DNA from: Promineifilum sp.
GTDB lineage: Bacteria; Chloroflexota; Anaerolineae; Promineifilales; Promineifilaceae
Reading direction: 5' to 3'
Assembly (NCBI GenBank): GCA_018058545.1
Contig: JAGOZU010000007.1
Location: forward strand, 1-64,000
DNA length: 64,000 nt
The position numbers and the translations under genes are program-made. Below are positions 1-7,390 of this stretch, piece by piece. Under the pieces are notes generated by a model that did not search any database, was not told where the DNA came from, and saw nothing but the letters and a program-made list of their open reading frames with translations. Position 1 is the first letter of the stretch. Every line of letters begins with the position of its first letter.

Positions 1-103
1 CAGGGGGGCAGGGGGGCAAGTCGCTCTCCCCGTCTCCTCTGCTCCTCTGCTCCTCTGCTCCTTATCTCCTCTGCACCTCATCTCCTCATCTCCTCTGCTC
101 CTC
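1..103. repeat. Octamer repeat array abutting a stop codon
   Basis: Bases 1-20 hold two copies of GCAGGGGG-type octamers. From about 35 to 103 the same family appears in the opposite orientation (TCCTCTGC, three near-perfect units, then degenerate ones). The array ends directly at the stop codon (104-106) of the minus-strand oxidoreductase gene. It belongs to the family also found at 1716-1779, 2217-2243 and 62893-62924. The left end of the array lies outside the window. Confidence 0.8.
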
Positions 104-1690
104 TTAGCGTGCGTCCTTCAACGCCTCGAGCGCTCCCAATCGACCTGGCGCGCCCATGATGCCGCCACCGGGATGGGTGCCGGAGCCGCACTGGTAATAG
201 CCCTTGATGGGCGTGCGATACTTGGCGTAACCGGCGGCCGGTCGCAGGAAGAAGAGCTGCGACAGGTTAAGCTCGCCGTGAAAGATGTTGCCCTGGGAGA
301 TGCCGGTTATTCGCTCCACATCGACCGGCGTCAGCACCTGCCGGTGGAGGATGACGTCCTTGATGTCGGGGAAAGCCGTCTCCAGCACGTTGACGACGGC
401 ATCGCCGAACGCCTCGCGCTTCTCGTCCGTCCATTCGCCGTCGACCAGTTTGTAGGGCGCGTACTGCACGAAGCAGGACATGACGTGCTTGCCGGGCGGG
501 GCCATATCGGGGTCGATCATCGACGGGATGATGACGTCCATGTAGGGACGACGCGAAAAATTACCGTACTTGGCGTCGTCGTAGGCCCGCTCGATGGTGT
601 CGAGATCGGGACTCATGGAGATGGCTCCGGCCAGATGGCGGCCGGGGCCGGGACGACAAGCCAGTTCGGGCAGACGATCCAGGGCCAGATTGACCTTGCC
701 TGATGAGCCGAGCGTCTGGAAACGGCGCACGGCTCCCACCAGATCATCGGGCAGCTGGTTTGGCTCGACGAGGTTGAGGAAGGTTTGCTTCGGGTCGAGG
801 CTGGACAGCACCAGCGGGGCATGGATTTCGTCGCCGTTTTCCAGCACGACGCCCGACGTGCGGCCGTTCTTGACCAGCACCTTGGCTACGCCGGTATTGC
901 AACGGATCTCGGCTCCCTGTGCTTCGGCCGCGCGAGCCAGCGTTTGCGCCAGCCCGCCCGTGCCGCCCTTGTGGAAGCCCCAGGCGCGATAGGCGCCGTC
1001 GATCTCGCCCATGTAGTGGTGCAGCAGGACGTAGGCCGTGCCCGGTGAGCGCGGGCCGAGGAAGGTGCCGATGATGCCGCTGGCCGAGAGCGTGGCCTTG
1101 AGCGGCTCCGACTCGAACCATTGCTCGACGAAATCGGCCGCGCTCATGGTCATCAGCTTGGCCAGGACGTATAGCTGGTCCTGGCTCAGGCCCAGGAAGT
1201 GCCGCGCCATGTCGACCAGCCCCATCATGTCCTTGGGATTGAACGTGGTCGGGTCGGGCGGGATGACGCCGAGGATGTAGCGCACGGCCTTGGCCATGAA
1301 GTACATGTAGCGGGCGTACTCGTCGTAGGCGTCGGCGTCGCGCTGGGAGAAGCGGGCGATGTTGCGCAATGTCTGATAATGGTCGCCGTCGCGATAGAGA
1401 TAATCGCGGCCGTCCAGCGTGGGCGTCAGGGTGCTTTCCAGGGGCAGGATCGTCAGGCCGTGGGCCGGCAGGTTGAGATCGCGGATGATCTCCGGCCGGA
1501 AGAGGCTGACGACATAGGAGAAGACGGTGAATTTAAAGCCGGGGAAGATCTCCTCGGTGACGGATGCGCCACCCACCAGATAGCGCTTTTCCAGGACCAG
1601 TGTCTTTTTGCCGGCGCGGGCCAGGTAGGCGGCGGCCACAAGCCCGTTGTGCCCGCCGCCTATGACGATGGCGTCGTAGTGAGTATTCAT
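104..1690 (-). CDS. Phytoene-desaturase-like FAD-dependent oxidoreductase
   Basis: A 528-residue flavoprotein of the phytoene desaturase/PYROXD2-type amine oxidase superfamily. The N-terminal Rossmann motif IVIGGGHNGLVAAAYLAR (residues 8-25) and a following LEK...GG segment bind FAD. The C-terminal segment with GSGTHPGGGIMGAPG (about 498-512) is the conserved second FAD contact of this family. The substrate cannot be read from sequence. It is the last gene of a minus-strand run containing a GcvT-like protein, an IclR regulator and an MttB-like methyltransferase, so oxidation of a methylated amine or its product is a reasonable inference, and carotenoid synthesis is less likely because no crt genes are near. 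No promoter was recognised in the repeat-filled gap upstream. Confidence 0.85.
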   Translation of the reverse strand: MNTHYDAIVIGGGHNGLVAAAYLARAGKKTLVLEKRYLVGGASVTEEIFPGFKFTVFSYVVSLFRPEIIRDLNLPAHGLTILPLESTLTPTLDGRDYLYRDGDHYQTLRNIARFSQRDADAYDEYARYMYFMAKAVRYILGVIPPDPTTFNPKDMMGLVDMARHFLGLSQDQLYVLAKLMTMSAADFVEQWFESEPLKATLSASGIIGTFLGPRSPGTAYVLLHHYMGEIDGAYRAWGFHKGGTGGLAQTLARAAEAQGAEIRCNTGVAKVLVKNGRTSGVVLENGDEIHAPLVLSSLDPKQTFLNLVEPNQLPDDLVGAVRRFQTLGSSGKVNLALDRLPELACRPGPGRHLAGAISMSPDLDTIERAYDDAKYGNFSRRPYMDVIIPSMIDPDMAPPGKHVMSCFVQYAPYKLVDGEWTDEKREAFGDAVVNVLETAFPDIKDVILHRQVLTPVDVERITGISQGNIFHGELNLSQLFFLRPAAGYAKYRTPIKGYYQCGSGTHPGGGIMGAPGRLGALEALKDAR

Positions 1691-1715
1691 TAGTTAATCA
1701 TTTCTCCAATTGGGT

Positions 1716-1779
1716 GCAGGGGAGCAGGGGTGCAGAGGTGCAGGGGAGCAGGGGTGCAGAGGAGCAGAGGCGCAGGGGA
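1716..1779. repeat. Eight tandem octamers, consensus GCAGRGGW
   Basis: Eight contiguous 8-bp units run without interruption: GCAGGGGA, GCAGGGGT, GCAGAGGT, GCAGGGGA, GCAGGGGT, GCAGAGGA, GCAGAGGC, GCAGGGGA. The array fills most of the gap between the start of the FAD oxidoreductase gene (1690) and the stop of the four-helix-bundle gene (1806). It is inverted relative to the arrays at 35-103 and 2217-2243. Confidence 0.9.
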
Positions 1780-1805
1780 GAGAGCGGGATTGGATCGTCA
1801 TGTGA

Positions 1806-2210
1806 TTACTTCTTGCTTCTCTGGAGTATCCAGGGTTCGGGTTTGGTGATCATATGGACCAGTTTGCCGAGGATGTGGTCATAAGACGTGTATAAATCTC
1901 GTCCCTGATCCCGGTCAATATAGCCACACTTGACGGCGAATTCCAACCATGCCTGAGTCTCGGCCGCTTCTGCTTCCGAATGACTGAGCGCCAGCACAAA
2001 CGCGGCCTCATAGCGACGCTTTCGCCATGCTTCAGCCAGATTGGCGCAAACAGACCGGGATGAACGACGTATCTGATCGGTCAGCGAATATCGTTCCTCT
2101 GATGGGAATGCCTTGCTTAATTCGAATATTTTCATCGCCGTCTCAAAGGCTATCTTGTAAACATCCAGCTCGTAGTGGTTCCGTATAACCTCTTTGTCCG
2201 TCGTCATCAC
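1806..2210 (-). CDS. Four-helix bundle protein (23S rRNA intervening-sequence family)
   Basis: A 134-residue protein matching the four-helix bundle/S23 family. Recognisable features are the opening YELDVYKIAFETAMKIFELS, the central LTDQIRRSSRSVCANLAEAW (about 44-63) and the YEAAFVLALSHSEAEAAETQ helix. Family members were first described as ORFs inside 23S rRNA intervening sequences, but many copies are free-standing and their cellular role is unknown. This copy is not in an rRNA gene. It sits inside a catabolic gene run and is bracketed by two octamer arrays of opposite orientation (1716-1779 and 2217-2243), which suggests it arrived together with repeat DNA. Start chosen at MMTTDKE; the second methionine is equally possible. 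Confidence 0.85.
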   Translation of the reverse strand: MMTTDKEVIRNHYELDVYKIAFETAMKIFELSKAFPSEERYSLTDQIRRSSRSVCANLAEAWRKRRYEAAFVLALSHSEAEAAETQAWLEFAVKCGYIDRDQGRDLYTSYDHILGKLVHMITKPEPWILQRSKK

Positions 2211-2216
2211 CTCTTC

Positions 2217-2243
2217 TCCTCTGCTCCCCTGCTCCTCCGCTCC
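2217..2243. repeat. Short octamer array between two genes
   Basis: TCCTCTGC, TCCCCTGC and TCCTCCGC follow one another and run directly into the stop codon (2244-2246) of the aminomethyltransferase gene. It is the same family as at 1716-1779 but in opposite orientation, so the small gene between them is flanked by inverted arrays. Confidence 0.8.
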
Positions 2244-3443
2244 TCACGCTTTCTTCCTCGGCGGATCGAAGAACGGGGTCGGCACAATCGTCGCCGGACA
2301 CAGCTTGCGCTTGAATTCGACGGTCACTTCTACATCGACCCTATCGCCGATGCGGGCGTGGGGATTGAGCAATGTGCCGATGCCGACGTACTGCTTCAGG
2401 ATGGGCGCGAAAGTGTGGCTGGTGATCTGGCCGATGTGATGCCCCTTGTTGCCCGACTCATAGACCGGCACGGCCGATCGCGAGGCGCGTCCGGCTACAT
2501 GCGGCGGCAAGTCCTCCTCGGCGAATAGCTGCTCCAGCGCGGCCCAGTCATACTGCACGCCGACGAAGCCCCAGGTGGAGCCTTTCGCGCGCTCCTGCGC
2601 CAGCGCGTGGCGGCCGATGAAATCCCCCTTGCGTGGCGAGACAGCCCAGCCCAGCCCGATCTCATAGGGCGATGACTTCTGGCTTTCGATGATGGCGTGC
2701 TGGCTGGAGATGTAGTCCACGGCGATCATGATTAGCCCGGCCTCGATTCGGGCGATGTCCAGGGCGATGATCCCCGCCGGCAGGATGCCGTGGCCCGTCC
2801 CGCGCTCCATCAGGCGATCCCACAGGCTCTCGGCATAATCCGGCCGCACCCAGAGTTCATAGCCCAGATCGCCCGTATAGCCGGTGCGGGTGATGGTGAT
2901 GGGGAAATCGTCGACGGTGCCGTGGGCGAGATGGAAGTAGGGCAATTTGGCGAAATCGATGCCGCTGACGACCTCTTGCAGGATGGCCCGACTGCGCGGC
3001 CCCTGGATGGCCAGCGCCGCCAGATCGTCGCTGACGTTGACGACCTGGGCGTTGAGACCATAGCCGACGTCCTGGAACCAGCGGCCGCTGGGATCGGCCG
3101 AGGTGATACGGAAGTGGTTGGTGTCCAGCCTCGACACGGTGCCGTCGTCGATGACCTTGCCGTGGGCGTCGCACCAGGGAGTGTAATAGACCTGGCCGAT
3201 TTTCTGTTTGGTGACATCGCGGGTGATGACCCGGTCGACGAGGCGGGCGGCGTCGGGGCCGGTGACCTCATACTTGAACAGGGGGGTGACGTCGATCAGC
3301 GCCGCGCTGTTGCGAATGGCGTAATATTCCCGGTCATGGGACATCTCGTAGATGCCCGCCGCCAGGTAGCCGGACCAGTTTCGCCATTCATAACTATCAC
3401 AGGCGGCCGACGTCCGGGTGTGGAACGGGGTCGGTAGGGGCAT
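2244..3443 (-). CDS. GcvT-family aminomethyltransferase
   Basis: A 399-residue protein of the glycine-cleavage T-protein/dimethylglycine and DMSP demethylase superfamily, whose members move a one-carbon unit to tetrahydrofolate. Visible family features include RNSAALIDVTPLFKYEVTGP near residue 45, a central RTGYTGDLGYELWV folate-domain motif (about 185-200) and a C-terminal barrel ending in the VEVTVEFKRK segment. Length fits the family. No other glycine-cleavage gene (gcvH, gcvP) is near, so a role in demethylation of a methylated amine or related compound fits better than glycine cleavage. It lies 67 bp downstream of the IclR gene on the same strand. The substrate is unknown; it could be an amine or a sulfonium compound. 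Confidence 0.85.
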   Translation of the reverse strand: MPLPTPFHTRTSAACDSYEWRNWSGYLAAGIYEMSHDREYYAIRNSAALIDVTPLFKYEVTGPDAARLVDRVITRDVTKQKIGQVYYTPWCDAHGKVIDDGTVSRLDTNHFRITSADPSGRWFQDVGYGLNAQVVNVSDDLAALAIQGPRSRAILQEVVSGIDFAKLPYFHLAHGTVDDFPITITRTGYTGDLGYELWVRPDYAESLWDRLMERGTGHGILPAGIIALDIARIEAGLIMIAVDYISSQHAIIESQKSSPYEIGLGWAVSPRKGDFIGRHALAQERAKGSTWGFVGVQYDWAALEQLFAEEDLPPHVAGRASRSAVPVYESGNKGHHIGQITSHTFAPILKQYVGIGTLLNPHARIGDRVDVEVTVEFKRKLCPATIVPTPFFDPPRKKA

Positions 3444-3510
3444 AAGCTCTCCTTAAGATAATTTAGCCGCGGATGTTGCGGTTAGCAGATTCAGGAAACA
3501 GGCAGTCTAT

Positions 3511-4317
3511 TTATCCTCTGTAGCCCAGCTTGTGTGAGACGCGCCCGGCGGCCTCGCGCACCAGTTCGCCGATTCGGAGCACGCGCTCCTCGGTCATTCG
3601 CGTCAATGTGCCGCCCAGGCTAATGGCGGCGACCGGGCGGCCGTTGGCATCCAGCAGCGGCGCTCCGACGGCCAGGAAGCCCATCTCTAGTTCCTCGGCG
3701 ACGACGGCGTACCCCTGCCGGCGAATCTCGGCCAGACGCTCCCGCAGGCGTCGGGGCGTGAGGGGCGGCCCCTGCTTCGTTCGCTCCGTCAGGGACGGCA
3801 ACGACCGGGGCAGGGCGGCGTCCAGTTCCCCGGGCGGCAGCCAGGCCAGAATGGCCTTGCCGGTTGAGGTGGCATAGACCGGCCAGCGGCTGCCGATGTG
3901 CTGGTTGCCGCTGGTGACATATTCACCGGGGATCTCCTCGATGATGACCATCTCGCCGCCCAGCATGATCTCCAGGGTTGCCGTCTCGCCCGTCTGCAAC
4001 GCCAGCGCTTCCAGTTCGGGCAGGGCGACGGCCCGCACCGAGTTGGCCCGCGCAGCCCTCGCGCCCAGGACGATTAGCCCCGAACCCAGTCGGTAGGTGT
4101 CGCCAGAGGGGTCGCGCACCACGTATTCGGCGCTCTCCAGAGCCGTCAGCAGGCGATAGGCCGTCGTCCGGTTTAGCCCGGTCACCTCGGCCAGCTCGCT
4201 GACGTTCCAGGACGGCCGCTCGTCGGTGAAGGCCTCCAGCATGGTCACGGCACGCCGAATGGATTGCGTGCCGGCCATCGGCTCGGCGACCTGGCTGGGG
4301 GATTGGTTCGGAGTCAT
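3511..4317 (-). CDS. IclR-family transcriptional regulator
   Basis: A 268-residue regulator. The N-terminal winged helix-turn-helix spans about residues 18-80 ([12 protein letters not shown], then [20 protein letters not shown]). The C-terminal IclR effector domain runs from about 95 to 265 and contains [11 protein letters not shown]. Its ATG lies inside the mttB-like stop codon (ATGA overlap, 4314-4317), so the two genes are translationally coupled and co-transcribed from the promoter at 5884-5912. The operators downstream of that promoter and of the yitT promoter are the obvious candidate targets. Autoregulation would follow. The effector is probably a substrate or product of the adjacent enzymes; that is inference. 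Confidence 0.93.
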   Translation of the reverse strand: MTPNQSPSQVAEPMAGTQSIRRAVTMLEAFTDERPSWNVSELAEVTGLNRTTAYRLLTALESAEYVVRDPSGDTYRLGSGLIVLGARAARANSVRAVALPELEALALQTGETATLEIMLGGEMVIIEEIPGEYVTSGNQHIGSRWPVYATSTGKAILAWLPPGELDAALPRSLPSLTERTKQGPPLTPRRLRERLAEIRRQGYAVVAEELEMGFLAVGAPLLDANGRPVAAISLGGTLTRMTEERVLRIGELVREAAGRVSHKLGYRG

Positions 4318-5828
4318 CGGGCAAACCGCCGTTTGCGTCGCCGGTCATCGCCGGACGATTCGGTGGGCCGGGCGGGCGCGGGCACCATCGGCAGCGGCGC
4401 GACCTCGCTCATGCCGGCGATGATGATCTGCTGCATCTCATTGACGATCAGCGGGTCGGTTTCCAACGGTTCGTAGGCCGCCAGCCGCCGCTCGACCTCA
4501 TCGGTCGCCCGTCGCAGCAAATCCTTGCCGCCGGATTTGACCCAGTTCTCGCGATTGTCGCGGTCAGTCACCGGCGAGGGCATGTGGAGTTCATGTGGCC
4601 AGTGGGTCATGGTGTGTTCGGCGGTGATCAGATGTTGCTCGGCCATCACCTCGCGCGCCAGATCGATCGTCGGCAGGTCATCGACCGGTTTCACCTCGCG
4701 GACGAAATGTAACGCCTGCCCGCATAGATCGTCGTCGTAGACCAGCTTGGGCAGGCTGAAGGTCAGCACGAAGTCGAGCATTCCCGGCCCGGAGACGGAG
4801 TTGATGCCCGCCAACGCCGCCAGCAGCGCGCTGCCGAACGTCTCCGCCCCGGCCTGGGCGTCGAGGAATTTGGCGTCGCTGAGGGCCATGTAGGCCTGGG
4901 TGGGCAGCCTCAGCGCTTTGCCGATCTGGGCGTAGGCCACGTCCAGGCGCAGGGCCTGGATGCCCAGCATGGGGGAAGAGGCGGCGCGCATGTGGAACTC
5001 GGCCGGCGCGCCACCGAACAGCACCGGCGTGCCGGGTTTAACGATTTGGGCCATCACCACCCCGGCCAGCGTGTCGACGGTGTGGAAGACGGCCGCGCCC
5101 ACGAGCGACACCGGCGCGATGAGACCCATCAGCGTGACGGGGACGATCTCGACCGGGATGCCCGCCTCGATGCAATCCAGCATGTTCTGGCAGGAGTCCT
5201 CGCTATAGCGGAACATGCCGGTCGCGGTGATGGTGAAGATCGACATCGGCCGGGCGATGAGGTCGGCCCGGTCGTGGCGGAAGAGCTGCATCATCTCGGC
5301 CATGCGGCCGACGCCGTGCTCGGTGAACGCGCCGGAGACGACCGGCTTGCGCGAGTTTGTCAGGCAGAGATAGAGCCGCCAGGCGTCGGAGACCTGGGCC
5401 TCGATGTCCTCGTTGGTGGAGAAGGCCGTGGCCAGATAGTCGATGTTGGCCAGCCCGTCGCCCAGCCGGACGTACTCGACGAAATCGGCCGTGTTGGCCG
5501 GGCGGGTCTGGCCGGTGCGATGGTCGAGGATCTTGAGGCCGCTGGAGGCGGGGGTGAAGTGGACGTTGTCGCCGCCGATCTCGGCCTGGGGAACGCCGGC
5601 ACGGTCAAAGAGGGTGAAGGAGCGCGGGGCGGAGGCGACGGCACGCTCGACGATGTCGGGCGGGAAGAGGATGCGGCCGTCGTCGGTCTGCGGCAGACCG
5701 GCATCGAGCAATCGTTGTCTCAGCGCCGGGCCGCGCACTTCCATGCCGATCTCGGCCAGAATGCGGCCCGCCTCGGCCAGGATTTGTTGTATGAGTGTGT
5801 CGTCCAGAAGCTGGATTCGCGGCCGCAT
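4314..5828 (-). CDS. Non-pyrrolysine MttB-superfamily methyltransferase
   Basis: A 504-residue protein of the trimethylamine methyltransferase (MttB) superfamily. Characterised members demethylate quaternary or tertiary amines and pass the methyl group to a corrinoid protein. The family TIM-barrel body is complete: [20 protein letters not shown] (about residues 100-119), [10 protein letters not shown] (about 157-166) and [20 protein letters not shown] (about 314-333). The frame runs through without an internal TAG, so there is no pyrrolysine, as in glycine-betaine or carnitine-type MttB enzymes. A GGAGGAG ribosome site precedes the ATG. No corrinoid-binding (MttC-like) gene is in the window. 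The last roughly 30 residues are Arg/Pro-rich and look non-conserved. Substrate unknown. Confidence 0.88.
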   Translation of the reverse strand: MRPRIQLLDDTLIQQILAEAGRILAEIGMEVRGPALRQRLLDAGLPQTDDGRILFPPDIVERAVASAPRSFTLFDRAGVPQAEIGGDNVHFTPASSGLKILDHRTGQTRPANTADFVEYVRLGDGLANIDYLATAFSTNEDIEAQVSDAWRLYLCLTNSRKPVVSGAFTEHGVGRMAEMMQLFRHDRADLIARPMSIFTITATGMFRYSEDSCQNMLDCIEAGIPVEIVPVTLMGLIAPVSLVGAAVFHTVDTLAGVVMAQIVKPGTPVLFGGAPAEFHMRAASSPMLGIQALRLDVAYAQIGKALRLPTQAYMALSDAKFLDAQAGAETFGSALLAALAGINSVSGPGMLDFVLTFSLPKLVYDDDLCGQALHFVREVKPVDDLPTIDLAREVMAEQHLITAEHTMTHWPHELHMPSPVTDRDNRENWVKSGGKDLLRRATDEVERRLAAYEPLETDPLIVNEMQQIIIAGMSEVAPLPMVPAPARPTESSGDDRRRKRRFAR

Positions 5829-5840
5829 GGCTCCTCCGTG

Positions 5841-5873
5841 TGTTCACAATGTGAATGATATGTTCATAAATAC
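5841..5873 (-). promoter_or_regulatory. Candidate IclR operator, mttB promoter
   Basis: TTCACA-A-TGTGAA forms a perfect 6-1-6 palindrome within 5841-5856. It is followed 20 bp later (start to start) by a second TGTTCAT half-site at 5861-5867. The same layout occurs at 6885-6911 ahead of the yitT-type gene. It lies just downstream of the -10 box at 5884-5889, a position suited to repression. Confidence 0.7.
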
Positions 5874-5883
5874 ATCTGCCCGC

Positions 5884-5912
5884 AGTGTAGCACGCCTGAA
5901 ACAGGATGGCAA
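5884..5912 (-). promoter_or_regulatory. Promoter of the mttB-iclR operon
   Basis: On the minus strand TTGCCA (5912-5907), a 17-bp spacer and TACACT (5889-5884) form a sigma-70-type promoter, with an extended -10 TGC in front. The predicted start near 5877 places the palindromic operator in the first few dozen transcribed bases. Confidence 0.65.
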
Positions 5913-5933
5913 TGAATGCACGGGGCGAGGAGG

Positions 5934-6869
5934 CTAAAACCCCTTTCGCAGGCTTCGGAAGCCTTCGCCCAGAATCTCCTGCGCCTGGCCAATGATGACG
6001 AAGGCGTCCGGGTCGGCTTCGTGGATGATGCTCTTGAGCAGCACCGTGTCGGCGCGGCTGACGGCGCACAGCAAGATATGGCGCTCCGTGCCGGTGTACA
6101 TGCCCCGCCCGGCCCATTCGGTGACGCCGCGCTCCATCTCGGCCAGGACGCGGTCGGCGACGGCTTGTGGCCGGGTGGTGATGATCGTGGCCACGCGCAT
6201 GATGTTTGGCCCGTTGAGCGTCACCTCGACCAAAACGCCGCCCACGTAAAGGGCGATGACCGCATAGAGGGCCAGCTCCCAGCCGAAGGTCATCCCGGCC
6301 AAAAAGACGACCAGCCCGTCGGTGTAGAGGTAGGCTTGCGACAGCGGCATGCCGATGCGACGTTCCAGGATGCGGGCCAGAATGTCGGTGCCGCCGCTGG
6401 TGGCCCGCGCGCGGAAGATCAGGCCGACGGCGACCCCGGCCGTCACACCACCATAGAGGGTGTTGAGCACCAGATCGTCGGTCAGTGTGGCCCCCGGCCA
6501 TGAGAATTGCAGGCCGTCGAGCACGATTGCAAACACGAATGAGGAGAAGATCGTCCGCGCCAGAAAGCGATAGCCGCCGAGATAGTACCAGCCGAGGGCG
6601 AAGAGGGGGATATTGAGGATGAACGACACCGTGCCGATGGGCCAGCCGGTGAAGTTGTTGATGAGCTGCGCCGTGCCGCTCAGCCCGCCGGCGACAAGCC
6701 GGTGGGGGATGAAGAAGAGGTGCATGCTGAGGGCCAGCATCACGCTGCCCAGGATGATCAGTAAGTAATCGCGAATGATGCGCCCGGCGGCCTCGCGTCG
6801 CCGGTTGGGGCGCATTTGCCGCAGCCGCTCCCCGGCCTGGGCCAGCCGATCTTTAATGGATGTCGTCAT
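5934..6869 (-). CDS. YitT-family membrane protein (DUF2179)
   Basis: A 311-residue integral membrane protein of the YitT family (five or six helices from about residue 30 to 215) with a C-terminal cytoplasmic DUF2179 domain (about 222-305: TIITTRPQAVADRVLAEMER, GRGMYTGTERHILLC, DAFVIIGQAQEILGEGF). Biochemical roles in this family are poorly known; a transporter function is commonly assumed. Because its promoter carries the same operator as the mttB-like gene, it is probably co-regulated with the catabolic cluster and could move the substrate or an associated ion. It ends 105 bp before the mttB-like start, with the mttB promoter in that gap. Confidence 0.9.
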   Translation of the reverse strand: MTTSIKDRLAQAGERLRQMRPNRRREAAGRIIRDYLLIILGSVMLALSMHLFFIPHRLVAGGLSGTAQLINNFTGWPIGTVSFILNIPLFALGWYYLGGYRFLARTIFSSFVFAIVLDGLQFSWPGATLTDDLVLNTLYGGVTAGVAVGLIFRARATSGGTDILARILERRIGMPLSQAYLYTDGLVVFLAGMTFGWELALYAVIALYVGGVLVEVTLNGPNIMRVATIITTRPQAVADRVLAEMERGVTEWAGRGMYTGTERHILLCAVSRADTVLLKSIIHEADPDAFVIIGQAQEILGEGFRSLRKGF

Positions 6870-6884
6870 GGTGTGTCCTTTGCC

Positions 6885-6911
6885 TGTTCATATTATGAAC
6901 AATATGTTCAT
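6885..6911 (-). promoter_or_regulatory. Candidate IclR operator, yitT promoter
   Basis: TGTTCATA-T-TATGAACA (6885-6901) is a perfect 8-1-8 palindrome. A third TGTTCAT half-site follows at 6905-6911, 20 bp from the first. The spacing and arrangement equal those at 5841-5867, and the sequence is shared, so one dimeric regulator, most likely the adjacent IclR protein, should bind both. Confidence 0.75.
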
Positions 6912-6919
6912 TTATGGAG

Positions 6920-6928
6920 ATTATACCA
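6920..6928 (-). promoter_or_regulatory. Extended -10 promoter of yitT-type gene
   Basis: TGGTATAAT on the minus strand is a perfect extended -10 element (TGn plus TATAAT). No good -35 box is visible 16-18 bp upstream. The predicted start falls at the edge of the operator 6885-6911, which suits repression. Confidence 0.6.
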
Positions 6929-7390
6929 GACAGATGAGGAGATTGGGAGATACGCCCTGGCCGCGGATCGATGCTTTTTCGAACTTCCTCCTGGCTGATC
7001 CAGCCGTGTGCAAATAACGATCATGAACGGCGGTTCGTTGGTTGGTTCACATTCGGGATGGGGTGAGATAGGGCGGGATCTGCAGGGTTATATTAAAGAG
7101 GAGGTAGTTCGGCCACCCTGTCCAATCCATACAATTTCTGATGGCCCGAATGATGGCATGGTTTGCGGAGGCCTATTGACTTTTGTCCTTTTAATATGCT
7201 AGACTGCATTTTTGATATACCTGTTCTTTGGAAGAGGCAGAGGTGCGTGGAGCAGCTATCCGTCGTCGACGAAACATGTTATCTGATTTTTATTGATGGC
7301 TGACCCCAATATCACATCACATTTCCGCGCATCTTTTGGGCATCGTATTGCCCCGAAAACCCGAGAAAAACCGCAAGGAATTATTGACCG
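6929..7390. other. Intergenic region ahead of rpoD
   Basis: This 462-bp stretch holds no convincing gene. It contains one sigma-70-type promoter candidate at 7176-7205, implying a leader of about 180 nt for the sigma factor mRNA, and an AAGGAA ribosome site at about 7374-7379. Short ORFs inside it lack family features. No clear terminator-like hairpin or tRNA-like fold was seen. Confidence 0.6.
7176..7205 (+). promoter_or_regulatory. Candidate rpoD promoter
   Basis: TTGACT (7176-7181), an 18-bp spacer and TAGACT (7200-7205) preceded by an extended -10 TGC. Predicted start near 7212, about 180 nt ahead of the rpoD ATG. Confidence 0.5.

Noticed and set aside
1716-1779. Array considered as a CRISPR
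   Set aside because: Units are 8 bp and contiguous with no spacers, and no cas genes are present.
4314-5828. Possible pyrrolysine (amber) methyltransferase
   Set aside because: The frame contains no internal TAG through the conserved barrel, so this is a non-pyrrolysine member.
4992-5858. Long plus-strand open frame (288 codons) opposite the MttB-like gene
   Set aside because: It is antisense to a clear MttB-family gene and has Gly/Arg/Asp/His-rich shadow composition with no family features. High GC makes such frames common.
7008-7202. Small plus-strand ORF ahead of rpoD
   Set aside because: No ribosome site, no family features, and it overlaps the candidate rpoD promoter.
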